Positions 1-7,628 are shown, counted from the first letter of the stretch. The stretch is 10,518 nt of DNA from Wenzhouxiangella sp. (GCA_021767625.1 JAASTB010000047.1:1-10518), one strand, 5' to 3'. Program-made: numbers and translations. Notes: generated from the letters alone by a model not told the origin.

Positions 1-6
1 ATCGCC

Positions 7-609
7 ATGACACCCGAACGCAAGGCCCGCATCGAGCAGGTGGCCGCCGGCCGGCATCCCGACCTGACCGTCTTCCTCGAGCGCGTGCACAAGGCCCACA
101 ACGTCGCCGCCATCCTGCGTACCTGCGATGCGGTGGGCGTGCTCGAAGCGCACGCCGTGCCGCCCACCGGCGGAATCCCGCCGCTCAATCACACCGCGCA
201 GGGCGCGCAGCGCTGGGTCAAGCTGCACCGCCACCACGATGCCGTCGAGGGCCTGCGTTCGCTCAGGGCGAAGGGCTTTTCGCTCTACGCCGCGCACTTC
301 TCCGACAAGGCGGTCGATTTCCGCCAGCCCGACTACACCCAGCCGACCGCCTTCGTGATGGGCACCGAAAAGTTCGGCGTCAGCGACGAGGCGCTGGCCG
401 AGTGCGACGGCGAGATCGTCATCCCCATGGCGGGCATGACCCAGAGCCTCAACGTATCGGTCGCCACCGCCCTGATCCTCTACGAAGCCCAGCGCCAGCG
501 CCAGGCCGCCGGCATGTACAAGCCGAACTCCCTCGACGAGGATCCCTGGAAGGGCCTGAGCGAACAGTGGATCGAACGGGAGACCGAAAGGAGAAGGAAG
601 GGACGGTGA
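7..609 (+). CDS. trmH: TrmH, tRNA (guanosine-18-2'-O)-methyltransferase, SPOUT family
   Basis: Probable TrmH, which transfers a methyl group from SAM to the 2'-hydroxyl of G18 in the tRNA D-loop, in the cytoplasm. The 200-residue product follows E. coli TrmH closely from its first residue, which supports the ATG at 7, although the upstream region lies outside the window. SPOUT motif 1 is at residues 32-45 (NVAAILRTCDAVGV), with the likely catalytic Arg38. Motif 2 is at 116-126 (FVMGTEKFGVS). Motif 3, the knot with the SAM pocket, is at 139-165 (IPMAGMTQSLNVSV, then the AQRQRQ helix). The C-terminus is shorter than in E. coli: about 29 residues follow the AQRQRQ-AAGMY segment against about 65 there, and it ends in a basic ERRRKGR tail. 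The SPOUT fold is certain from the motifs. Assignment to TrmH rather than another SpoU paralogue rests on the near-identical motif wording. Confidence 0.92.
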   Translation: MTPERKARIEQVAAGRHPDLTVFLERVHKAHNVAAILRTCDAVGVLEAHAVPPTGGIPPLNHTAQGAQRWVKLHRHHDAVEGLRSLRAKGFSLYAAHFSDKAVDFRQPDYTQPTAFVMGTEKFGVSDEALAECDGEIVIPMAGMTQSLNVSVATALILYEAQRQRQAAGMYKPNSLDEDPWKGLSEQWIERETERRRKGR

Positions 610-621
610 GTCGGCCCGGAA

Positions 622-645
622 GGCCGGCGATCCGATGATCCGGCC
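622..645 (+). terminator. Possible hairpin after trmH (no T-tract)
   Basis: Thirteen bases after the trmH stop lies an imperfect inverted repeat. GGCCG (622-626) pairs with CGGCC (641-645), and GATC (629-632) pairs with GATC (637-640), with a 2-base bulge at 627-628 and a CGAT loop. It is followed by GCTCGCCCCTTG rather than a run of T, so it is not a classical intrinsic terminator. It may be a weak 3'-end structure for trmH or chance pairing in GC-rich DNA. Confidence 0.25.
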
Positions 646-654
646 GCTCGCCCC

Positions 655-684
655 TTGTCGGGAAGGTCGGCACGGGGCTATGCT
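655..684 (+). promoter_or_regulatory. Candidate sigma70 promoter for the DUF1554-like/methyltransferase pair
   Basis: TTGTCG at 655-660 (4 of 6 with TTGACA) and TATGCT at 679-684 (4 of 6 with TATAAT) are 18 bases apart. The start codon at 729 is 44 bases beyond the -10 element. The site is in the only gap between trmH and the next gene, where a promoter would be expected. The assignment rests on sequence match and placement only. No operator-like repeat is evident. Confidence 0.4.
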
Positions 685-728
685 GGAAGCGCTGACCAAC
701 GCTGGCGTTCGCGCCCGGTGAGGGAGAA

Positions 729-2096
729 ATGAAGAAGACGCTGACTGCCATGGGGGTCATGGGCCTGGTCCTGCAGGCCAACGACGCGCTGGCCAGGGAA
801 CTGGACCAGCGTACCGACGATGGCGCCGCCTTCACCGGCCGGCCCGGCGAGAAGTTCGACAACGATCCGGTCACGAACGGCTCGGCCCTGCCGCCGCCGC
901 TCGGCGCCTACCCCCACTACATCTTCACCTCCAGCGCGTCGGGCATGGGCGCCATCGAGGAATGGTCGGCGGCCAGCGGCGCCGGACTTGTCGGGCGCGA
1001 CGCGGCCGACTACATCTGCCAGCTCGAAGCCAGCGGCGCCGGCCTGCCCAACCACGAAAGCTACGTGGCTTGGATGTCGGACAACCAGAACGACGCGTAC
1101 TGCCGCGCGCACGGCCTGTACGGCACCAAGGACGACGACTGCGGCGCCAGCGGCGGACTGCCCGACTATGCGGGGCCGTGGGTGCTCAGGGACGATCAGC
1201 TGTTCGGGGGCGAGCTGAGCAGCATCATCGACAACGGCGAGATCTACCACGCCGTCGACCAGCAGGCCAACGGCGCGCCCTTCCTGTTTCCCCAGCGGAC
1301 CTGGACGGGCACCCGGCCCGACGGAACGGGATCCGCATTCAATTGCAACGACTGGACCAGCAGCTCCTCGGGCTCCGCGCTGTTCGGCGACACGGCGAGC
1401 ACGGCCTTCAACTGGACCGACGACGGCCAGCAGGGGTGTTCGGCGACCGGTCGCCTGACCTGCCTGTCGACCGCCACCTCGGGATTCGGCACGCCGCCGG
1501 CCCCGCCTTACGTGCTGTCCGAGCGCCGCGCCTTCGTCACCAGCATCGACGGCCCGGCCCGTTTCGCCGACTGGGCCCTGCCGGGTGACACGACACCCGG
1601 TGATCTCGGACTGTCGGGTATCGAGGCCGCCGACGAGATCTGCCAGACCCTGGCCGCATCGGGCGGTCTGGCCAACGCCGACGCCTACAAGGCGCTGGTT
1701 TCCGACTCGAATTCGATCTACGGGCGGTTCGACTTCGCCAATCAGCTCTACCGCCTCGACCACGCCAAGATCGTCGACAGCTTCGGTGATTTCTTCGAGC
1801 CCGGCGATGACATCCATAGCGGTATCACGCTCGACCAGACCGGTACCGCCATCACCAGCCACACACCCGTGTGGACGGGAATGGACACCCAGGGCCTGAC
1901 GCTGGCCGACAACTGCGGCGACTGGACCATCGGTGCCTCCGGGGAATCCACCTCGACGGGTGTGGCCAACTACGCCGACCTGCGGATGATTTTCGGGGGC
2001 ACGGCCGTGTGCAGCGCCTCGGCGCACCTTTACTGCATCTCGGATTCGGACGAGCTCAGCTCCTATCGTTTCTCGCGGGACGACTTCTACGACTAG
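729..2096 (+). CDS. Secreted protein with two tandem DUF1554-like, disulfide-rich domains
   Basis: A 455-residue exported protein of unknown function. Residues 1-22 look like a Sec signal peptide (MKK, a hydrophobic stretch, then ALA before Arg23). The ATG at 729 has GAGG five bases upstream. Two related domains follow, at about 62-248 and 266-438. Each has an (A)ADxICQ helix (Cys97, Cys305), a YxAxxSD-type segment (112-118, 320-326), a WTG strand (192-194, 382-384), an xNCxDWT motif (Cys206, Cys396) and a final Cys-x7-Cys pair (237/245 and 428/436). This order matches my memory of DUF1554 (PF07588), a domain of extracellular proteins related to the endostatin/C-type-lectin-like fold. The four shared cysteines per domain suggest two disulfides. 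Domain 1 carries an extra pair, Cys125 and Cys138, in an insertion. There is no lipobox, transmembrane anchor or PEP-CTERM/IPTLxxWG tail; the protein ends in charged SRDDFYD. A methyltransferase gene starts four bases later. Ligand binding is an inference. Confidence 0.8.
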   Translation: MKKTLTAMGVMGLVLQANDALARELDQRTDDGAAFTGRPGEKFDNDPVTNGSALPPPLGAYPHYIFTSSASGMGAIEEWSAASGAGLVGRDAADYICQLEASGAGLPNHESYVAWMSDNQNDAYCRAHGLYGTKDDDCGASGGLPDYAGPWVLRDDQLFGGELSSIIDNGEIYHAVDQQANGAPFLFPQRTWTGTRPDGTGSAFNCNDWTSSSSGSALFGDTASTAFNWTDDGQQGCSATGRLTCLSTATSGFGTPPAPPYVLSERRAFVTSIDGPARFADWALPGDTTPGDLGLSGIEAADEICQTLAASGGLANADAYKALVSDSNSIYGRFDFANQLYRLDHAKIVDSFGDFFEPGDDIHSGITLDQTGTAITSHTPVWTGMDTQGLTLADNCGDWTIGASGESTSTGVANYADLRMIFGGTAVCSASAHLYCISDSDELSSYRFSRDDFYD

Positions 2097-2100
2097 GGCG

Positions 2101-2988
2101 ATGGAACCGTCGCCCGAGACAGCCCCGGAAGACGTCTCGCCGGAGCGCTTCGATCCGTCCTACAGCCACCACATCTGGTACGAGCACTGGCACCGCTACC
2201 ACTGGGCGGCCCGGCTCGCGGAGGGCGGCGTGGTCGTCGATGTCGCCAGCGGCGAAGGGTACGGCAGCGACCTGATGGCCCGGGCTGCCCGGCAGGCGAT
2301 CGGCATCGACGCCGACGCGAACGCCGTCGGGGCCGCCTGGAAAAAGTACGGACGGGACGGACTCCAATTCCTCCAGGGCGACGCACGCGCCCTGCCCCTG
2401 GCCGACGACAGCGTCGACCTGCTCGTCTCCTTCGAGACCCTCGAACACCTGGCCGAACACGAGCGCATGCTCTCCGAAATCGCCCGCGTGATCGGCCCGA
2501 AGGGCCTGGCCGTGATCTCGACACCGGACCGGGACGTCTACAGCCCCGGCGGTGTAAAACACAACGAGCACCACGTCCGGGAGCTCAACGCCGCGGAGTT
2601 TCGCGACCTGCTGGCCGAGCGCTTCGGCGCCGTGCGCGTCTTCGGGCAACGGTTCGAGCTGATGTCGGTGATCGACGAGATCGGCCGCGACGGCGACCCG
2701 GCGGCGGCCGCGACCTACGCCGATGCCTCGGGCCAGCGCGTCGAGGGCGCCTCGTCGGAACAGCCCGTCTACCTGATCGCCGTCTGCGGTCACGATGCCG
2801 ACAGCGTGCGCAACGCGCCGCTGCCCGGGTGGCATGCGTTCAACGACGTCAACGGGGCGCTGTTCGCCCACTACGAAGAACAGATCCGGCGCCTGCAGGA
2901 CGTCGATGTCGCGCTCGAACGCACCCGGCAGGAACTGCGCGAATCGCGGGCCGCCGCCGCGCACCTGGCGGCACGGCTGGGCTACTGA
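2101..2988 (+). CDS. Class I SAM-dependent methyltransferase with coiled-coil tail
   Basis: A 295-residue protein with a Rossmann-type methyltransferase core. Motif I is VVVDVASGEGYGS (44-56). The acidic end of strand 2 is at Asp70 in GIDAD. Motif II is GDARALP (93-99), and strand 4 is DLLVSFETLEH (106-116). A YSPGG-x5-HHVREL segment (147-162) is the kind seen in methyltransferases of polysaccharide and O-antigen loci. From about 257 to 292 the sequence is charged and heptad-like (EEQIRRLQDVDVALERTRQE and onward), probably a coiled coil. The substrate is unknown; a surface sugar or lipid-linked glycan is a guess from the neighbours. The ATG lies four bases after the preceding stop with no well-placed Shine-Dalgarno, so translational coupling is likely. 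No other ATG precedes motif I. The 3' end overlaps the convergent glycosyltransferase gene by seven bases. Confidence 0.85.
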   Translation: MEPSPETAPEDVSPERFDPSYSHHIWYEHWHRYHWAARLAEGGVVVDVASGEGYGSDLMARAARQAIGIDADANAVGAAWKKYGRDGLQFLQGDARALPLADDSVDLLVSFETLEHLAEHERMLSEIARVIGPKGLAVISTPDRDVYSPGGVKHNEHHVRELNAAEFRDLLAERFGAVRVFGQRFELMSVIDEIGRDGDPAAAATYADASGQRVEGASSEQPVYLIAVCGHDADSVRNAPLPGWHAFNDVNGALFAHYEEQIRRLQDVDVALERTRQELRESRAAAAHLAARLGY

Positions 2989-5900
2989 ACGTAGCCGCCC
3001 GGCGACAGCACCTCGATCCACTCGTCGAGGTGGTCTTCCAGGATGTGGCGCGATTCCAGCCATTGGCGCAGCCGGCCGGCGAGTGCATCCCGCTCGTCGG
3101 CGTCGTCGGCCAGTCGCCGCAGGGCGTCGATCCATTGGCCCGGGTCGTTTTCGAGCGCAAGCGCCGGCGCCTCGCGGTAGGCCGTGCAGTCCGAACAAAC
3201 CACGGGCAGCCCCAGCGAGGCGAACTCGAGCAGCTTGAGGGGGCTCTTGCCGCGATTGAAGGCGTTGTCGACCAGCGGCGCCACGGCCAGGTCGAGTTCG
3301 AGCCGGCCGAGCTTTTCGAAGTAGTCCTTCAGCGGCACCGCTTCGTGGTATTCGCAGTCCCGGTCGGACAGGCCGGCCGGCTTCTGGCCGAAGAACACCC
3401 ACCGGCAGCGGTCGGATGTCGCCCGCACGACGTCGGCGAGCCAGTCGAGGTCACCGGCGTGCTGCGGCGCGCCGGCCCAGCCGACCCGGATCGTTCCATC
3501 GCGCCGGGCCGGCGCGCGGGGGGCCAACATCGATCGCGACATCCTGTTGGGCACGACCCGGACATCGTCGACGTACTCGGCGTAGTAGTCGGCCAGGGTC
3601 GCCGTGGGCACGACCAGGCGATCGCAGTGGGCGAGGGCGTGCCGCACCCGCCGGGCCATGTCGGGATAGTTGGAGCGGGCGAACGGGTTGTAGTCGGGCA
3701 GCGCCATCAGCCAATCGTCGAGGCTGAAGACGATGGGAATCGACAGCATCCGGCGATAGTCGGCCAGTCTCGCCAGCTGCTCGTCGTGGAGAAAACTGTG
3801 CAGCAGCAGCGCTGACGCGCCGGACCGGGCGATCTCCACGGCGTTCGGTGTGCGGCGCTCGCGCTGCTCGGGGAGGAAGTGGCACGACATCCGGTTGGCG
3901 GCCGCCAGCGCCGCGGCGGGGGCGCGTACCCGATAGAAGCCACTCGCCCAGACGTCGTGGGCATAAGCCAGCAGCCGCGGCAGGCGGCCGCCGCCCTTGA
4001 AGGCATGCTTGCGGTACTCCAGGCCGTAAGGCGGGGCCAGGCTGGTCGACCGCGACCAGGTCGAAGGCGCGCGCGACCGCGTCATTGCCCGGAGCACTTC
4101 CTCGCGCTCGACCGACTGCCGGCCGGGATCGGCCGTCAGCGCGGTGGACGGCAAGGCCGCCTTGCGCACGAACTGCGTGCTTCGCGCCAGCGAATACCCG
4201 GCCGAGCGGAGCCGCTCGCTGAACACCACGGCCCGGTAGAAGAGCGTCCCGAGCGAGGGCATGCCGCCCATGCTGCGCCAGGCATCGCGATCGACCACGA
4301 ACAGGTCGTCGTCGAGGAAGTCCGCGGCCAGCGGCACGCCCGGCACATCGAAGGGCGTTGCGGCCGGCGGGCCGTAGGCCGGCAAGCCGCGGGCGCCGCA
4401 GCCGGCCCGACGGGCCAGCACCCGGGCGCCGCGCCGGTCGGAGGGAACCAGCGGGCTGATTGCCGAAAGGCCGTGGCGCCGCATGTCGTCGAGCAGGGCG
4501 TGCAGCACATCGGGCCGCTCGAGCCGGACGTTGTCGCCGACGAAAACGATCGCTTCCGACGGCGGAAGCGCGCGAACGGCCCGGTTGACGGCTTCGGCCG
4601 GATCGGCCGGATCCCAATCACGCGCGCGCACGCGATCGGGCCAGGGATGGTCCCGGGGAAGCTCACCGGCGGGCGGCAGCAGCACCCCCACACCGGAAAT
4701 CTCCACGCCCTTCTGGGCAAACAGGTCGGCCAACAGCCGGCGGGTTGCCGGGCCCGTGCCGCCCTGGACGACGACACCCAGGCACGGCGCCGACCCGTCG
4801 GCGGCCCGCGCGCCTGCCGGCTCGCCGCGGGCGTCGGCGAGATCCGCCTTCCACAGCGCCGACCAGCGCCGGTCGAGCATCGACAGGGCGCAGCCGTCGT
4901 AGTGCGCCAGCTCGCCGCCGGGCACCAGCCGGTCGAGACGCGCGTCGAACACTTCGCCGCCCGGGAAACGGGCGAGCAGCTCGCCGATCCGCGACGCCCG
5001 GCCGACCAGCCCGGCCCAGCGACGCGGGCAGCGGGCGGGGAAGGTTGCGTCTCCCGGCCCGCGGAAGACGGGGCTGTAGGGCTCGCCATCGGCGTCGTGC
5101 AGCAGGTAGTTGCAGGTGGCAAGGGGCCGGCCCGATGCGCGCCACCAGGCGATCCAGTTGCCGGCATTGGCGGTCAGTTCGGTCTCGTCCTGGAGCACGA
5201 GCACGGTGGCGTCGCGGGGCAGGCCGTCGAGCTGTGAGACCGTCACCAGGCGGCCGGAGGGTGCGTGACGGTCGATGGATGCCTTCAGTCCTGCGGCATG
5301 ATCGCCGTCATCGCGGGCCACCAGGCAGGTCAGTTCGCCCGGGTCGGCCCAGTCGTCGTCGCCTTCCAGGCACATCGGCTGCTCCAGCCACCGCCGCATC
5401 TCGGTGCGGGCAGCATACGGCGCGGCCAGTTCGCGGACGCCACAGCCCCGCTCGGCCAGCGCCGACAGCACGCAGCGCCGCGGGAGGCGGGCGTACAGGG
5501 CCTCGAGTTCGCCGGCGATCGGATTGTCGCGTCGGGCGACCTGGTGGAGGTGCTGCGACACCTCGGCCAGCTCTTGGCGGCCGCGTCGACCGGCCAGGTA
5601 CTCGATCATCCCGGCCAGGGCCCGGGCATCGCCCGCCGGGTACAGCCAGCCGTTCTCGCCGTGTCGGATGCGGTACTCGAAGGCGCCGATTGCCGGGGCG
5701 ATGACCGGCCGGCCGCGCTCCCAGGCCTCGCTGGTCGTGATGCTGAACGTCTCGGGCCAGATGGCGGCCTGCACGACCAGGTCCACGTCGGAGAGCAACT
5801 GGTCGAGCTGCGAGGTCTCGTAGGGGCCGGTGACAACGATCGCGACGTCGCCGAGCGCCGGCTTCAGGCGGTCGTCGAGGTTGCCGATGACCGACCAACG

Positions 5901-7595
5901 GATCGGCCGGCCCGCCAGCAGGCGGTGGGCGGCGAGGAAGACTTCGCCCCCCTTGCGGGGCGAAAAGGCGCCCAGGAAAGCCACGTGCAGCGGCTTGTCG
6001 GGCGACTTGACCACCGATTCGACGACCGGGCGCCGGCGGTAGAAATAGGGCTCGAACTCGCTGATCGAGGCGCCCAGGTCCTGACCGTAGGCTTCGGTGA
6101 CGCTGCGCGAAACGAGGGGGCCGTTGGTGAACAGGCGTTCGGCGCCGTGCAGGATCTCGCGCCAGGCGCGCCGCCGCTGGGCGATGTAGCGGGGCAGCGG
6201 TTCGGCCAGCCGCATGGCCCGCGGCCCCAGGCACCCCAGGCAGTCGGGGTCCTTCTCGTGGCAGACGGTCTTGCCGCAGGAACGGTTGTCACCGGGTCCC
6301 AGGACCATGTTGTAGTCGTGGCAGAGATGGAAGAACTCGTGCAGCGACAGAAAGTAGGGCACGCCCAGCCCGCGGCAGATCGCCGGCCAGGCGAGCGTGC
6401 CCAGCCTGACCAGGGTGTGGAAGTGCACGCAACTGAACCGCCCGCCGGCCAGCACGCGACAGAAGAGCTGGTCGAGGTCGGGGTGATTCCGTCCGGCCGG
6501 TATGCCCATGGCGATGTCGCCGTGCCGATAGCGCCGGGTGTCGAAACGGATGACCCGGACGTTGTGCGGCAGCCGCGACTCGGCCAGGTCCGCCCAGGGG
6601 TCGTCGACCCGGCCCGGGCAGAGCACCACGTGCTCGGAGTGCGGCGAAAACCGCGTCAGCAGCTCCTTGGTGAACAGTTCGATGCCGCCGAGATAGTCCA
6701 GCTCGTGGAGGACGTGCAGGACCCGGGTTCCGTCACCGGCCGCGGCGGCCCGGAGGAATTCGCGGATGACCCGGACCGGGTTGTTCTGCGAGAACGCCAG
6801 CACCTCGCGGTGATAGGCCGGCCAGCGCAGCGACAGGAGCTTGTCGTGCGCTTCCCGTAGCTCACCGGCGCGCTTGCCGAAGCTGCGCGAGCCTTCGTGG
6901 AAGACCACCGAGGCGGGCACGGCGGCGATCCGGAGCCCGTCGCGACGCAGGCGCATCGAGTAGTCGCACTCCTCGCCGTAGCCCGGATCGTAGAAGGGGT
7001 CGAAGCCGCCGTAGCGCTCGATGGTTTCGCGCTTGATATACATGCAGAAACCCACCGCCGTGGGCAGCTCGAACCATTTCGAGTGAAAGGTCCGGCGCAA
7101 TTCGGCCAGGTCGTCATCGCGCGCTCCTTCCAGCTCGGGAACGCTGAGAATGGTGGCGTTGTTCGAGATCGGGCAGGCGACGGCGACGGCCGGGTCGGAT
7201 ACCACGGCGGCCAGGGCCTCCAGCCAGCCGCGGGTGAACCGCGTGTCCGCGTTGGCGATCACCACGTCGCCGTCGATCGCGGCCAGTGCGTCGTTCACGC
7301 TCGCCAGGTAGCCCTGGTTGGCCGGATTGCGGACCAGATTCAGCCGGTCGGGGAATCGCGCCTCGAGGGTGTCGAGCCAGTCGATGACCCTGGCATCACT
7401 GCTGGCGTCATCGATGATGCGGACGGGAACATGGTCGGGAAGCGTGTCCAGCAGGGAGTCGATGCAGGCACGGACCGTCGGCCAGCCGTCGAACACCGGG
7501 ACGACGACGGTGGGCGCGGGTCTGTGGCCGGCCTCGTCTTCGCTCTCGTGGAAGTCCGATCCGCATCGCAACTCCCCGAGCCTGTTTGGCGGCAT
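2982..7595 (-). CDS. Giant multi-module glycosyltransferase (GT2-like, GT4-like, two degenerate GT-A-like, GT-B)
   Basis: A cytoplasmic-looking protein of about 1537 residues with no signal peptide or obvious membrane segment, probably building a surface glycan from nucleotide sugars. I chose the ATG at 7595 because GGAG sits six bases upstream (7602-7605); the in-frame GTG at 7607 has no Shine-Dalgarno. Residues are numbered from that ATG. Module 1 (28-240) is GT2-like, with VVVPVFDG, IIDDASSD (Asp62, Asp63), an NxD metal motif (115-117) and GEECDYS (207-213). Module 2 (290-702) is GT4-like, with Gly303-Gly304, SLHEFFH, a cysteine cluster (425-455), GAFSPRKGG (542-550) and the E-x7-E pair Glu615/Glu623. 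The centre holds two weaker GT-A-like stretches (753-918 and 936-1146). Module 4 (1195-1536) is GT-B, with a VVPNR strand end (1347-1351), GWAGAPQHAGD (1372-1382) and KSPLKLLEF (1450-1458). The gene lies 33 bases after pdxH on the same strand, so cotranscription is plausible. The donors, linkage and product are unknown. Confidence 0.85.
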   Translation of the reverse strand: MPPNRLGELRCGSDFHESEDEAGHRPAPTVVVPVFDGWPTVRACIDSLLDTLPDHVPVRIIDDASSDARVIDWLDTLEARFPDRLNLVRNPANQGYLASVNDALAAIDGDVVIANADTRFTRGWLEALAAVVSDPAVAVACPISNNATILSVPELEGARDDDLAELRRTFHSKWFELPTAVGFCMYIKRETIERYGGFDPFYDPGYGEECDYSMRLRRDGLRIAAVPASVVFHEGSRSFGKRAGELREAHDKLLSLRWPAYHREVLAFSQNNPVRVIREFLRAAAAGDGTRVLHVLHELDYLGGIELFTKELLTRFSPHSEHVVLCPGRVDDPWADLAESRLPHNVRVIRFDTRRYRHGDIAMGIPAGRNHPDLDQLFCRVLAGGRFSCVHFHTLVRLGTLAWPAICRGLGVPYFLSLHEFFHLCHDYNMVLGPGDNRSCGKTVCHEKDPDCLGCLGPRAMRLAEPLPRYIAQRRRAWREILHGAERLFTNGPLVSRSVTEAYGQDLGASISEFEPYFYRRRPVVESVVKSPDKPLHVAFLGAFSPRKGGEVFLAAHRLLAGRPIRWSVIGNLDDRLKPALGDVAIVVTGPYETSQLDQLLSDVDLVVQAAIWPETFSITTSEAWERGRPVIAPAIGAFEYRIRHGENGWLYPAGDARALAGMIEYLAGRRGRQELAEVSQHLHQVARRDNPIAGELEALYARLPRRCVLSALAERGCGVRELAAPYAARTEMRRWLEQPMCLEGDDDWADPGELTCLVARDDGDHAAGLKASIDRHAPSGRLVTVSQLDGLPRDATVLVLQDETELTANAGNWIAWWRASGRPLATCNYLLHDADGEPYSPVFRGPGDATFPARCPRRWAGLVGRASRIGELLARFPGGEVFDARLDRLVPGGELAHYDGCALSMLDRRWSALWKADLADARGEPAGARAADGSAPCLGVVVQGGTGPATRRLLADLFAQKGVEISGVGVLLPPAGELPRDHPWPDRVRARDWDPADPAEAVNRAVRALPPSEAIVFVGDNVRLERPDVLHALLDDMRRHGLSAISPLVPSDRRGARVLARRAGCGARGLPAYGPPAATPFDVPGVPLAADFLDDDLFVVDRDAWRSMGGMPSLGTLFYRAVVFSERLRSAGYSLARSTQFVRKAALPSTALTADPGRQSVEREEVLRAMTRSRAPSTWSRSTSLAPPYGLEYRKHAFKGGGRLPRLLAYAHDVWASGFYRVRAPAAALAAANRMSCHFLPEQRERRTPNAVEIARSGASALLLHSFLHDEQLARLADYRRMLSIPIVFSLDDWLMALPDYNPFARSNYPDMARRVRHALAHCDRLVVPTATLADYYAEYVDDVRVVPNRMSRSMLAPRAPARRDGTIRVGWAGAPQHAGDLDWLADVVRATSDRCRWVFFGQKPAGLSDRDCEYHEAVPLKDYFEKLGRLELDLAVAPLVDNAFNRGKSPLKLLEFASLGLPVVCSDCTAYREAPALALENDPGQWIDALRRLADDADERDALAGRLRQWLESRHILEDHLDEWIEVLSPGGYVQ

Positions 7596-7628
7596 GGCGG
7601 TCTCCACTCGGGCGCCGACTGCCCGATT

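Noticed and set aside
678..2027. A 449-codon open frame on the minus strand opposite the DUF1554-like gene
   Set aside because: Its translation is rich in Gly, Val, Arg and Ala, without a recognisable domain. The opposite strand has a signal peptide, a Shine-Dalgarno and repeated domain motifs. It is a by-product of high GC.
2040..2096. The end of the DUF1554-like protein as a possible exosortase sorting signal
   Set aside because: The last residues are polar and charged (SRDDFYD), with no PEP or IPTLxxWG motif, no hydrophobic span and no basic end.
2056..3402. A 448-codon minus-strand frame across the methyltransferase gene and the end of the glycosyltransferase
   Set aside because: It overlaps two genes with strong motifs, and its product is Arg/Gly/Ala-rich without a known pattern.
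5265..6860. A 531-codon open frame on the plus strand inside the glycosyltransferase gene, with other long plus-strand frames at 3879-5237 and 6897-8243
   Set aside because: They lie antisense to frames with clear GT2, GT4 and PdxH motifs and show no domain of their own. Stop codons are rare in this composition.
7596..7607. GTG at 7607 as the glycosyltransferase start
   Set aside because: It has no Shine-Dalgarno of its own and itself contains the GGAG that is correctly spaced for the ATG at 7595.
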